Shown here: in pieces, positions 35,568-47,040 of the stretch
Layout of the letters: each line of letters opens with the position of its first letter
How positions within the stretch are numbered: position 1 is the first letter of the stretch
Made by a program: the position numbers and the translations under genes
Notes under the pieces: model-generated
The model's input: only the letters and a program-made list of their open reading frames with translations
The model's database searches: none
Told to the model about the DNA's origin: nothing
Source of the DNA: Folioceros fuciformis
Taxonomy: Eukaryota; Anthocerotophyta; Anthocerotopsida; Anthocerotales
Length of the DNA: 64,000 nucleotides
Direction of reading: 5' to 3'
Assembly (NCBI GenBank): GCA_049999805.1
Contig: JBNGIO010006303.1
Location: forward strand, 35,775-99,774

Positions 35568-36529
35568 ATGGCGCCCGTTCGCGGCCAGTGCTGCGTTCCT
35601 CCGCCTCACTCCGATTACAAGGGCGTGGGAAGGGAGGAAGTCTGGCCGGAGGAGCGTTCCGTCTACTTGACTGGCTCCCCAGACGCTAAATCGGCTATAC
35701 TGTTCGTGTCCGACATCTATGGTGGAGCCCCGTCCGCTGATCATGGCCGAGTGGAGGAGTGGCTGAAATGGCTGACATGATGGATGCAGCGCTGCTTGTT
35801 GTTCCATAGCGAGCTTCACGATGGCAGTTTCTGACCGCCTGGACGTTGCACATTCTTGCTTGCGCAGGATGGGAAGTGCCTCAGAGCAGACAACTGGCGG
35901 ACAAGATTGCCGCCTCGGGATATTTCGTCGTACTGCCGGAATACCTCGACGGGGATCCTTACAAGGTGACGAACCCAGACGACGAGTACGACGGCCTCTG
36001 GCCGTGGCTGGAGAAGCACTCCGTGGAAGCTGATCGAGAAAAGATACGCAAGGTGCTGGACCATATCCGCTCGGAGTACAGCTTCAAGGGCGTGGGAGTG
36101 GTGGCCTTCTGTCGGGGTGCCAAGATTTCCATCCCGTTGCTGCCCGATGATGAGGCGGTGCAGGCTGCCGTCTTTTGCCATCCCTCTTTCATCACCTTTG
36201 AGGAAATCAACGCAGTAAAGGTTCCGCTCTCGATTATTGCACCGGAGATTGATATCGTCATCACGCCGGAGGAGAATTTGGCGTTCGGCAAGGCCCTGGA
36301 GGAGAGCCCGCTCGTCTCCCTCAGCAAAGTGAAGGTGTACAAAGACGCCGAACACGGCTTTACCACACGCTACTCCGATCTGGACCCGCCTGCTGTTGCC
36401 AGGGCCGAGGAAGCTCACCAAGATCTCCTGGACTGGCTACACCTCACCTTGCCTCGAGCACCAGAACCAACCATTGGAGACAAGTTCCAGCACCTTTCTA
36501 CGACCGACGACGACAAGGTCCAAGTGTAG
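35568..36529 (+). CDS. Dienelactone hydrolase-family protein
   Basis: An alpha/beta hydrolase of the DLH family (carboxymethylenebutenolidase-like), probably cytosolic; natural substrates of the plant members are not established. Two exons, 35568-35721 and 35868-36529, join in frame to 271 residues. The N-terminus has the plant DLH CC motif (GQCCVPPP), then the first strand SAILFVSDIYG. The second exon continues with LADKIAASGYFVVLPEYLDG followed by DPY, the nucleophile region VAFCRGAK, APEIDIVITPEE (candidate Asp) and DAEHGF (catalytic His). The Cys-Asp-His triad therefore seems present, but the nucleophile elbow is C-R-G-A rather than the usual C-W-G-G. ATG 35568 is chosen because it gives the conserved plant N-terminus. 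Confidence 0.92.
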
Positions 36530-36747
36530 GGTACAGTACAATCCTTATCTTCCTTTTAGAGGACGGACGACCATGTACTTTGCAGAAAAGTACCTTTTTC
36601 AGGGTGTCGCTGCACGCAAACGATCCGTGCGGGAAATATGTACGATATTTAATTTTTTTTTAAAAGTGCACCTAAGCTGTCATGATTTTTGTGCGACGTT
36701 GTCGTAGTGCGATGTTCCGCTTGCTCAGGAATCAATTGAAATAATTG

Positions 36748-39214
36748 TCACCACTGATCTCCGCATGTACACGCGCCGTTTACGAAGTGGTGATAGCAGC
36801 TTGGATCCCTGACAAGAATTTGACGTTTGACTATTTGGGAAAGGGACTTCAAAGCATTGTGACAGTCCCCGCACACTCTAAGATTCTTTGCTATGCGAAT
36901 AGTTGTCCCGGGGGGTGTGTTGATGAGCGCGAAGGCAAGGGCTAGCTTTTCGGCGTGGAGGTGCAGAGGCCTTTCCCTTTCGTCCTCGTCGGCGTCATGT
37001 AGCACAACACCTGAGACGGGGGCATCGTGCCCTGCTTCCTTCAGATACCCCCATAGGTTGTTCACACTAGAGTAGATCTCTTGGGACTGAGGGTGGGACT
37101 CATCGCCAGCGGTAAATTCGTGCACCTTCTGGTTGAACTCGATCGAGCACACGGCGGTCTCCTTCCTGGTGCCGTTCATTACCATCAGCTTTCTCACCCT
37201 TGCCTCATCATCCCACCTTTTCAGATAACCGTAAGTGTTGGCTAGCATGACGTAAGGGGCTGGGTCCTCCTTGTCTATGGCGAAGAGCTTGTCTGCAGCG
37301 ATTTCTGCCAACTCTATGGCTCTGTGGTAGCTACAAGCCTTGAGCAGAGCCATCCAGACTCTAGAACCAGGGCGGCCTGGAAGATTGAGGATGAAGTTCT
37401 CCGCAGCTTGAAATTGCCTAGCTCGACCAAGGAGGTCAACCATGCAGGCGTGGTGCTCCTCCTCTGGACTGATGCCATAGTCAGGAGCCATGGACTCATA
37501 CAACTTTTGGCCCTCCTTCACCATACCCAAGTGTGCATATACTCCCAGGGCCGCAGCCAATGCTCCCCGGTCAAGGTCCACTTTTTCCTGGAACAACTGC
37601 TTCAAAAGGTCGAGTGCCTCGCCACCGAGTCCATGCTGGGTGTATGCCGCCAACATCGCTGTCCAGGACACACAGTCCTTGCTTGATAGCTTGTCGAACA
37701 CCTGGCGAGCATCCTCTATACTCCCACACTTGGCGTACATATCTACCAGGCTGTTTTCGATGAAGATGTCAGGGAGTAACTTGCGTTCGTTGATTAGGGT
37801 ATGGACCTGCTTACCATGCTCCAAGGCAGCTGCATCTGCACATGCACTAAGAACAGAAGGAAACGTTTTGAATGTCGGCTCAAACTTCTCGTTTAACATC
37901 TCCTGGTAAAGCAACAATGCCTCTTTGCCCAGCCTACACCTGGCATACCCTGTGATGATTGAAGTCCATGAAACAACAGTCCGCTCCTTCATTCTGTCAA
38001 AGATCATGCGTGCAGTGTGTATGTCCCCACATTTGGCATACATGTCAATGAGAGAATTGACCACGAGTACATCTCCTTCATATTCAGCATTCATGATTTT
38101 GGTGTGCATTTGCTGTCCCACATCCAGAGCACGTATGCTAGCACAAACATTGAGGGAAAGGACAAAAGTCACCCTGTCGGGTTTTCCACCGCCCTTTGTG
38201 AATGCTGTAAACAGTCCCAAAACTGCTCTACCCCGTCCGGCCGTCATATACCCTGCAAGCATTGCGTTCAATAGTACAACGTCCGGCTGGTTGACACTGT
38301 CAAATACTTGACGTGCGCTTTCTATGCTTCCACATTTGGCATACATGTGGACGAGTGCACACATGACTGCTCTGTCGTTCCCAAATCCACGTCTTTTAAT
38401 GTCATCATGTATTCGCCTGCCAAAGTTACGAGTTGAACATGCCATCAGGAGCTGGACATACGCCTGTGAATTCATAATCACACCTTGTTCTTGCATTTTC
38501 TGAAAAAGGTGAGATGCCTCCTTTTCGATCCCATTCTGAGCATATCCAGCAATAATCGTTGTCCATGACAGCAACTGGTGTGCTATCATATTGTCAAAGA
38601 TGTCACGAGCATCAGATACGCTCTTGCACTTGACATACATGTCGATGAGGGAGTTCTCCAGCAGAGTATCCAAGACCACGCCACTGCTGATGATATGAGC
38701 ATGAACTTCCTTCGCCTTCTCCAAATCAGCCAACTCAGCACATGCCTTCACCATCACAGTTCCCAAAATCTTGTCAGGCTTTACACCTTCTGCCACCATG
38801 TTCTGATAGACTTTAAATGCCTGCTCGCCAAGTCCGACATTGATATAACCCTGAACAAGTGCACTCCAGGAAATGACGTTCTTGTTCCTCAATTTGTCGA
38901 ACAATTTTTGGGCTTCCGACATCTGTTCACAACTGGTGTACAGCCGGACAAGGTTGGTACCGAGAAATAGCGTCGTCTCCCAACCACGTCGCACAATGTG
39001 AGCTCGGACCCGCTCACCCTCAGCTAGAGACTTCGTCCTGATGCAGTCCTGCAAGAGAGAATCATAAACGTCGTTGTTCACTCGAACCCCTTGCTCCGAC
39101 ATAATATCCAGAAGATGCAGAGCCTCCTTCAACCGACCCTCTCTGCAGAATTTCCTCAACTCTCCAGAAGGCCCAGGGTCAAGTCTGGAACTTGGAAACC
39201 TGTGAGAACGAAGC
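36748..39214 (-). CDS. DYW-class pentatricopeptide repeat protein (organellar RNA editing factor)
   Basis: PLS-class PPR proteins bind organelle transcripts in sequence-specific fashion, and the DYW domain carries out C-to-U editing. The large exon encodes ~820 residues of tandem PPR units (for example VYDSLLQDCIRTKSLAEGER, NSLIDMYAKCGSIEDARQVF-like repeats). Next comes an E domain (VWMALLKACSYHRAIELAEI and following) and a full DYW domain. The latter has the deaminase-like zinc signature HAEKLALAF...CGDCH and the ending HHFVNGACTCGDQW. The exon starts just after an intron acceptor at 39199-39198 (CTCACAG), so the real start lies upstream. A basic, Ser-rich frame at 39688-39548 (ATG, donor GTGAGC) and a short one at 39449-39398 are candidates for the targeting peptide, but the phases do not all fit. 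The final tripeptide reads DQW, not DYW. Confidence 0.93.
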
Positions 39215-39688
39215 ACACTAACCGCAAAATTCAGGCTTTACTTTCCAGCCTACAGTCAGAGCCTCAAAGCTAACAAATCGAGAAGAACGACAACCTGCCC
39301 TGACGCCGGGTTGAGCTCTCAGCATCCAAGGCCCGACGCCCTGTTTCCACCACCACGCCAGAGTCTCGTCGTGAGGACGAAGACTCCTTGCTCATACCTC
39401 GCCAGTCCTCACTGTGTAGGACCCGACAGAACCCCAAGAGGCTTGACATCTGCAATTGTAAAACATCTGAAAATGCGACGTCACGCAAGATTCCCCGACC
39501 TAGCTCGGTTGGCACCAGATGACGCCGCCGAAATGAGGTAGGCTCACCTTATGGAGATGACCATTCCAGCTTTCCAGAATAGCTCCCTCAAAGCCACCTG
39601 GAGAGCAGCCAGCATTGGCGGCGGGACTGTACTGGCGCAGCACATGCTTGAATCTGCTCCTCAAACCTCGGATTGAGCTGGTCCCCAT

Positions 39689-40656
39689 AGCTGCGCTGCG
39701 TTCAATTGCAGGCGCGTTGTCAAAGTCGTTTGAGCTAGTTCCAGCACTCACCGGTGTCCGGGACCGGAGAAGCCACGTCCATGTAGCGACGTTGGCGAAA
39801 AACTGGCTCTAACAATTTCGAAACTAGTGAGGTCTGATATCTTTGTGAGAACGCAGTCTGACATCAGATTGCAAGCTGAGGATTCCCGCAACAGTGTCGA
39901 GCGGGCAAGACTGCTAAGTTCTGTCAGGAACGCATTGTTTGTGCAGCCTGCCATGGTGTGAATACAGAATGTTCTGTGGTAAGGCACCGAAACTGATGAG
40001 GGCAAAATGCACGGACCATTTCACAGACTGCCAGTCTGCAACATCCCGAATCCGATTAGTTGCCAATTACATACCCTAGGAGGCAAAACCCGTTAACATG
40101 GCGATGTGCTCAAGGGTTCCTTGTCCATCTCCGTCTCCCCTCCAGCGTCAGGGCTGGAAGCGCATGGGAGGAAGACAGGCAGCAAACGGAACGGCTGTGG
40201 AGAATGGGTCACACATCTGTTCCGTCCCGTTGCAGTTGTATTTTCTAAGCACTCGCATGTGAGGTTCCATGGATGAACAAGGCATGTACAAATTTTTTAT
40301 TAGGTAACGGTATGTATCCCTCAGGGGGCGGTTAACAGATTAGGTAGGCAGCCAGGTACATAACTTACGGAAAGCCAAAATAGACACCAGTAGATCCGTC
40401 GACAAAAAACCAGACTAAGAATCAAGGAGAGCGAATATAATGTACATAGGACCCCCGGATGGCGATTCGCGTGAGGTGTCTTTTCACCCCCTCAAGGTCG
40501 CGGTCTCAACGTCCGATTGAGGGGCCAGTGGATGCCGAAATGTGGACTCTCCAGGATCAGTGTTGTTGGATCCACGTATGGCCCTATGATAGACTTGACC
40601 ACCTGCTAGGAATTACCGGGGCCAGCGCGTTAGCACTTTCCTGCCTATCCACTTCA
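39689..40656. other. Intergenic region between LPP and PPR genes
   Basis: Both flanking genes run on the minus strand, so this is the 3' side of the phosphatase and the 5' side of the PPR gene. It could contain one more terminal exon of the phosphatase. Nothing else is recognisable. Confidence 0.4.
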
Positions 40657-42070
40657 CTAAGGGGGAGATGCAAGCTGCAATGTGCAAGATGTTTTGGCAC
40701 AAGATACATGAACCAAGTGTGGAAACTTACTCTTTGAACTACAGAGGGGATAAAAATGCAGGTGATAGATGACTGTAGCCACGGCGAGACCTGGACAACG
40801 TTTCCCAAAGAAAACCGGAGGTGAAGTCAAGACGTGTGTACTTAATTGCATACTTACAAGCCATTTGCAGGAAAAAGCCTCACCTAGAAGACCTCCTACT
40901 ACCACATCTTGCCAATGATGCCAGTAGTTATCCACAAGGGATATGCCGACTAAGGTTGCCAGTAGTAATGGGAATAACGCAATTGTCAATTTGTACATGA
41001 ACCCATGTCTGTCGTAGATGCCTAACTTCCCGGCCAGATACCAGGACAGATAACCAAGCCCTGCAAAAGACCCTGCAAGAATCTCGGTGTCACACATTGC
41101 TGACACTGTCTTGGGACGGCGCACACTACGCGCAAGGCCTGTACAGATAGACATGGAAAGGTACTAGTGATGGTCAAAAACGTACAGGAAGTATGTCCAC
41201 TAGGAAAACTTTTGTAGCCTTGCTTGATGTCCGACTTGGAAGCTAGAGGACTACAGATAACATTGCCATCTCCAGCATCATCGAATGTCTGAGAACATTT
41301 CAGCCACGGTCACCCCGTTATCAAAAATTGGCACCAATCAAACATCTTCAACTTCCCATTAGCATGATCTTGAGACAGATAGTTTACCCAGGTGCTAGGT
41401 CCTCCCGGAAAACATCGACGCATGAAATCAGGACGCGGGCGGCCCGTGGAAACCTTGACGATATCGGTGAGCACCGCAGTAATGAATATGGTGTAAACCA
41501 AGCCTAGCAAACAGCCAGCGTCCAGTGAGACGAGTTTGAACACACAGTCTGCACGTTTCCAGTCGTGCAGGCGCAGCACACGAGCAAGCTGAAAGGACAC
41601 CAAAGTGTTACCAAGAATGGCGTGGTGGAAATCTCGGGGGTCTCTCCTCACACAATACAAGATGCTGATCACCAAAATTGGTAAAATCAACGCATATAGC
41701 TGTCACACGGCCACATCCACCACACGCAACATCAGCCTCCAAACTGGTCAATCCGATCAGCATAGCCCCGATCAGAACCGAGGAACAGCAAACGCCAAAC
41801 CTTGGAACGTACCGGAACGGACCAAAAGGGGACTGTGCTATTGTTCAAGGGAAACGTAAGGTTGTTCACGACATATCGATTGATATGTCGATGGAACGGT
41901 TCAATAAGGTTGAGGATGCCGTAGAAGATGATTAGCGCCAGCAGGATGAGCCAGTCGTGTAGGTGGAACCTGAGGAGATGGCACCACCTGTCCTTCCGCG
42001 GCCTTTGGGAGACCTGGCCATGAGAGTTCGCATTGCCATTTTGCGGCTGCTCATGATCCCCTGCCTCCAT
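40657..42070 (-). CDS. LPP: Lipid phosphate phosphatase (PAP2 family, LPP type)
   Basis: An integral membrane phosphatase that converts phosphatidic acid and similar lipid phosphates. Exons 42070-41813, 41699-41612, 41503-41388, 41288-41186, 41072-40884 and 40790-40657 join in frame to ~295 residues. Membrane segments include [48 protein letters not shown] and [19 protein letters not shown]. All three PAP2 catalytic motifs are present: KVSTGRPRP (K-x6-RP), [10 protein letters not shown] (PSGH) and [13 protein letters not shown], where the usual S-R-x5-H-x3-D motif reads S-L-V-D-N-Y-W-H. The Arg of motif 3 is therefore replaced by Leu, which could weaken activity. The last exon ends without the acidic tail of some LPPs, and a further exon is possible. 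Confidence 0.93.
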
Positions 42071-43999
42071 GTCCCCTAAGCAGCAGCAGCAAGCTCCTTC
42101 ACAGACGCACAAACAGAAGGGAACTTCAATACAACCCAATCCAATCCGTTCCCGCCAAAGCAACGGTACCGGTACATTCCACCAGAATAGCACGAATGTA
42201 CTCCGCAACCTTCCGTAGAACAACGTTCACTAGGAAACCGACCTCGACCGGAAACAGGCGCCTGAGACTCTGCAGGTGGTGCCGCAGCGCTCCCCCTCTC
42301 CTCTAACGACGCCATCCCTGGCAGTTGAAAGCACAGGAGTCCCGTGCGCAGCCATTGAAGCCCAGCTGTGTGAAGCCAGCTGCCACCTGAGGAACTTCGA
42401 ACTCACCCGACTCACAGAAGGCTGGCCTGCTATGCGACAAGTGTCCGTGGCTGCCAAATATACATGACACGCGTTCTTTTGTTGGGTTTGAGTGTGGTCT
42501 ATAGCGAATGAAACGTAGCCAGATGGGCAATCTACAGGAACGAAAACTCATCCGAGCGTCGCCTCATTGGGAATCCTCTCTCCATACACTGGACCTCCTC
42601 ACTGCCTTTTGGCAATACAGAGCAGATGGACGCACCGAAGTCGAAAACAATGTGCACGAACCAAGCCTTGGAGCAGAGAGGCCCAGCATCTCATCGACGC
42701 TTCGCAGCGGGAATTTGAGATGGAATGAGGAAGGAGGCCGTGTCTTTCAGACAGACTTGGCACTGGAGGCACTGTTTGAGCGAGGAAAGGACGATGCTTC
42801 ATGTGGACAACGCCGAGAAACGGGCCCCCGCTTTCCGTCTCTCGAAGACACTTCAGAAATTCAGCATTAACAAGTTCTCGGAAGGATTCCACAAGTTCAT
42901 GGGATGTTGAAGGAGGTGCATACCACAAGTTCATGCGAGGTTGAAGGAGGTTCATGGTATGCAAGAGCTATGTCCATGATTCACCAAGTATAGTGATGCA
43001 GCATATGAGACAAAATGTTATGAAATTATGAGGGAGAAATTTGGATGCAACTATAACGATGCAAATCACATTTGAGACAAGAATTCAATCAATATTAGAA
43101 TATTTCGAATCAGCACTGCAACAACTATTTCATGTCAAGAAAAGGGGCACACAAGTTAGCTTCACTCAATCTCTTGCTACTTACAAGTCCAACAACGGTT
43201 CATTGGCTCTTGCACGATCCACAGCAAGAGCAACTTCACCAAGAAGACAACTCACAACCACAACAACAAAATTTGCATTTTTAGTCTCAACAATTTTATG
43301 TCAATGAATAGGATCTAAAGGTGTCATCTTGGTGAAGTTTTTGCTGTTGTGAATAATGTTCTCCAAGCTAACTTTGCCAGACTTGCAAGTTTACAAGACA
43401 TTGATTCACAACTTGAACAACCAACAAAGTTTGCATTTTCAATTTCAATAATTTTATGTCAATGAATGGGATCTAGAGCTCAACTTCAATCCATCTCAAC
43501 ATATTGGGCAACTCTCTTCACAACAACAGTCCCCCAAACTCAAGATAACTTCCCGATTACTAATAACAATCACCGTGGTATGAGTGCCTAGAGTAGTTAA
43601 TCAAAATTCAAACTAGCATGGGCTCTTAGTCTTTAGTTTAAGGGAGTGGCTTCTTTAGTTGAAAACAAGCAAGTTATAGAAATAATAGATTCAAATATTA
43701 ATGGTAATTATGTATAATATTATTTATGATAAATTACCATAAATGACTATATATAAAAAATACACACGGCTATACAAAGACCAATCCTAGAATACGATGC
43801 TTCAAGCACCCCATCTAAGGATCTACAAAGCTATGTGAAGACTTTATAGAAAAAAAGAGATGGAAGTTTTATCTACCCCATGACAAGGGGAACAACCCAT
43901 AATGGGGAAAAGCCAAAAATAGGCGACCTAACCCCCTCGTCCACCTAGCTTGTAACTCCCTATCCCCACAAGAAGTCGTATTCAAGTACAAGGTATGGC
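42071..43999. other. LPP upstream region passing into AT-rich repeat DNA
   Basis: Up to ~42500 this is probably the phosphatase promoter. From ~42900 the base composition becomes AT-rich. It contains a short repeated phrase (ccacaagttcatg...ttgaaggaggt, 42889-42955) and a direct repeat of ~57 bp (near 43263-43319 and 43420-43476). No gene is recognisable. Confidence 0.45.
43263..43476. repeat. Spaced direct repeat, ~57 bp x 2
   Basis: Segments beginning 'aacaaaatttgcattttt' (43266) and 'aacaaagtttgcattttc' (~43423) continue in parallel through 'aattttatgtcaatgaat.ggatct.aag/gag'. The two are ~157 bp apart and differ at several positions. Confidence 0.8.
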
Positions 44000-44167
44000 C
44001 TACTTACCATAGAGGCCACTAAAGCTGCCATCATGCTTGATGTTGTTCAAAAAATCGCATTTGCCAAGGCTTTTTGTAGCACAATCAAAAACCATTTCCG
44101 GAAAAAGGCCACCAGGCCGGATAATCTTGCTGACGTGATGGGCCTTTGTGTAGGTCTTCAAAAACCT

Positions 44168-44364
44168 CGAAAAATCCTTACCCATGACCCTATTGCAAGG
44201 GCTTGTACTTGCAAGTCTTTCTTGTCGCACTTCCTCCTGCCGCCCAACCTAAGGAGTTGATAACGAAAAATCCTTACCCATGACCCTATTGCAAGGGCTT
44301 GTACTTGCAAGTCTTTCTTGTCGCACTTCCTCCTGCCGCCCAACCCAACCTAAGGAGTTGATAA
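44168..44364. repeat. Tandem duplication, 96 and 101 bp
   Basis: The block starting 'cgaaaaatccttaccc' at 44168 is repeated head-to-tail at 44264. The second copy differs only by an extra 'cccaa' before 'cctaaggagttgataa'. Otherwise the copies look identical, so the duplication is recent. Confidence 0.95.
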
Positions 44365-44989
44365 CAATGTGCTCACTTGATGGTGGTTTGTGACAACCAC
44401 ATCCACTAAATATCTAAGCAAAGGATGATTTTTATAAGCACTCATCTAAGTATTAATCTAATCAAAGAATGCTTAATCATAACGTTCTCATAAATGTTGT
44501 TACAATGGTGTGTCATGATGTTCTTATAAATGTGTATCACAACATTCAAGCTATTTATCTATCTTATCTATTTAGAATCCAATCGACATAAGTCAAGAAT
44601 CCTTGAGCTTCTGGACTCCCAAGGCATATTGCAGGAAGGACTCGCTGGTAGCAAGAATCCCTGAGCTTCCGCACTCCTAAGGCATAATGTTGGACTTATT
44701 GGTAGGCCTGAAATGGCTTATCACATGATTCCATGTGGAAATCTCCTCAAGCATTAGAAAGATAGCAAGTTATGAGCAGCTTTGGATATCAACTTATGGG
44801 CAGCTTCCCGCTAATGTGTCGGAGGAACAACACTTTGTCGAAGGAACAACACTTGGCCCTCGAAGAGCCCAACTCAGCGGCTGAGATGGTCGAAGTGTCG
44901 AAGGGGATATTGAGAAACGAATCACTAAGTTATGAAAGTATCCTACTTGAATTCCTTTTATGAGGGTGGGATTTTGTGCCACTATTTTT

Positions 44990-45650
44990 CAAGAAGGTAG
45001 TTGGTATGATTTGGAAAGAGCATAGCATGGGTAAATAGGTCAGCCTAGGTCTCATCTCCCTTCTACCTAAGTAGAATGCTGGTCTCTCAATTTCCAATTA
45101 GAGGCTATCACTTTGCCAAGGTTCTAATAAATAGACTCAAGCCCTTCCTTGATGAGTGGATGGAGGCAGAATAGCAGGGGTTCATCTAAGACAAGTGCAT
45201 TCTTGATAATCTTTTGCTGTTGCGTAAAGCCAAGTACAACACTTTGGCCCAGCAGAAGCCGGTTGTCTTCATCTCCTTAGACTTCTATAAGGCTAATGAC
45301 TCCATCGAATGGCATTTCATGTGGTCATGTCTTTGACGTTTTGGGCTGGCAATAACTTTTGTAGATGGATAGCAATCCTCTGCAAAGAGGCAGACGCAAT
45401 GGTATCCATCAACAGATCCTTCATTCAACGGTTTGACATCATGTGCCAAACCGTGAACAAGTGATTCACTTGTTCGGTCCATCAAGGATATCTCTTGGCA
45501 CCCTTTTTTGTTTATCATGGTGATTGACCTTGTTCTTCGAGGATTAATGTGAATGGCATGCCCAAAGAGATCATTTTGAGGGGAGTAATTAGATAGCAGT
45601 CGTATACGGCGGGAGGACCTCGCTTTCCACCAAGGTGGTAGCATGGCGTA
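44990..45650 (+). mobile_element. Degenerate LINE (non-LTR) reverse transcriptase fragment
   Basis: Reading forward with stops and frameshifts, the conserved start of a plant LINE reverse transcriptase is visible near 45120-45320. It shows VLINRLKPFLDEWMEAE, then QGFI and DKCILDNLLLLR, then PVVFISLDFYKANDSIEWHF (RT motif A with the catalytic Asp in LDFYKA). Decayed parts follow (LFIMVIDLVLRG; a YxDD-like position near 45598 now reads Q-S-Y-T-A-G). Several in-frame stops make it a pseudogene. No endonuclease domain was recognised upstream, so the element is probably 5'-truncated or too decayed. Confidence 0.8.
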
Positions 45651-45803
45651 TCTGGGGAAAAATCTCCATGTTATCTAGGTCACCATGGCTAAGCATCTTG
45701 CTTATGATTCATTTGAAGCGGTGCATCGAGAATATTCGGTGCACTCAACAAACGAATTAACACTTGGTTCCACACGTCATTTGAGAAAAAAGTAAGCACA
45801 CAA

Positions 45804-45903
45804 NNNNNNNNNNNNNNNNNNNNNNNNNNNNNNNNNNNNNNNNNNNNNNNNNNNNNNNNNNNNNNNNNNNNNNNNNNNNNNNNNNNNNNNNNNNNNNNNN
45901 NNN
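45804..45903. other. Assembly gap (100 N)
   Basis: A 100-N placeholder inside the repeat region, between the LINE fragment and the methyltransferase-like relic. Real length unknown. Confidence 0.98.
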
Positions 45904-46015
45904 GTCAATTGGACACTTTACTAACTAGGATTTTTTTATTTATGTGCAAGAAGTAAAGAATGTACAAGGCCTCAAAATTTTACTTGAAGCTTTTTAGGCT
46001 TTCATCTTAGAGGTC

Positions 46016-47040
46016 CATATGTGGAAAGGACTTGAGAATGAGCAATGTGCTCTGGAAGACTCGGTTATGGAGGTTGGATTGCAAAAGTTCATGGTCCCAC
46101 ACACTGAAGCTGTTATGCAATATCAAGTGGTGACGAGGGATGTGCTAGATATGCGGAGTTTCCTACATCCGTGTCTATATATGACATTGATCATGGATGT
46201 CCCCAAAGCATTTCAGAAAGGACCATATGACAATCATATGGAATAAGCACATCTATTCACTATATACCAAGCTTTCAATGATATGACAATGTGAGAAGAC
46301 ATACGATTCATTATTATGCATGCATGGTGTGGAGGATATTCAAGTAGTGCGGGACTACATAAGAAAGTGGTGCACAACCGGAGGCCTTGTTTCCTTCATT
46401 TGGGATAAGACCAACATGCATAATGATTTGGAGGGTTTTGATATAGTGGAGTACATGACAACCAAATGGGGTGTGTCGTCAAGCAGCACGAAGACGACGA
46501 AAGTTGCTATGCAACCCATTATATTGCAAGGATCCTTCAACAATAGTCGTGTCATCATATCCCATGACATTGTTGTGAAGAAATTGCTATATATATCTCT
46601 TGACAAGCTGGTTGTAAGTCCTTAACAAGGTCCACTTGGTTTTATGATGAAGCTAATCGAAACCTTCTCGAAGGAGGAAGATTGGATTGTTGATGCATGT
46701 TCAAGTAGTGGGTCCACAACATTGGTAGCATTGTTATGCGGGGGCAACTCCATTGCCATTGATGTAGGCAAGTGGTGTGCCGAGTTTATATTGTAGCGCA
46801 TTCATGAATATGAAGTTTTTGCCAGATGTGGGTGAGGAGCTAAGACACAAGCCGCATCGTTGGGGGACTTCCTAATTCTAGGCCATAGAATTGATCCTAT
46901 TGGAAAAAGACGTTTATGTCGCTCATATTAAGCCTTTGGGAGTTAGTAAGTTGAAGGAGGAGACAGATGGTGTTAGTGCAAGCAACGATGTAGAGCAAAA
47001 AGAATCACTCGTACAACCCACCTCTGAGACTACTTGTTAG
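46016..47040 (+). pseudogene. Decayed beta-class DNA amino-methyltransferase-like gene
   Basis: A broken forward reading frame with the layout of N4-cytosine/N6-adenine DNA methylases (PF01555-like). First comes a motif IV-like segment, TLIMDVPKAF (46177-46206; family form is (D/S/N)PP(Y/F/x)). Next is YIRKWCTTGGLVSFIWDKTN (46349-46410), like the strand after motif IV. Then, after one stop at ~46622, comes a clear motif I-like segment at 46660-46800: DWIVDACSSSGSTTLVALLC then GGNSIAIDV, matching the F-x-G-x-G-T plus hydrophobic-(E/D) pattern. Motif IV before motif I is the beta order. A hydrophilic tail follows (SKLKEETDGVSASNDVEQKE). At least three stops or frameshifts are present. The upstream part is lost in or before the 100-N gap. 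I assign the family from motifs only, with moderate confidence; it could instead be a gene carried by the surrounding repeats. Confidence 0.5.

Noticed and set aside
35816-36421. 201-codon minus-strand frame opposite the dienelactone hydrolase
   Set aside because: Antisense shadow of a well-supported coding exon.
42508-42870. 120-codon frame upstream of the LPP gene as a gene
   Set aside because: No family signature or convincing splice neighbours; codon pattern unlike the adjacent genes.
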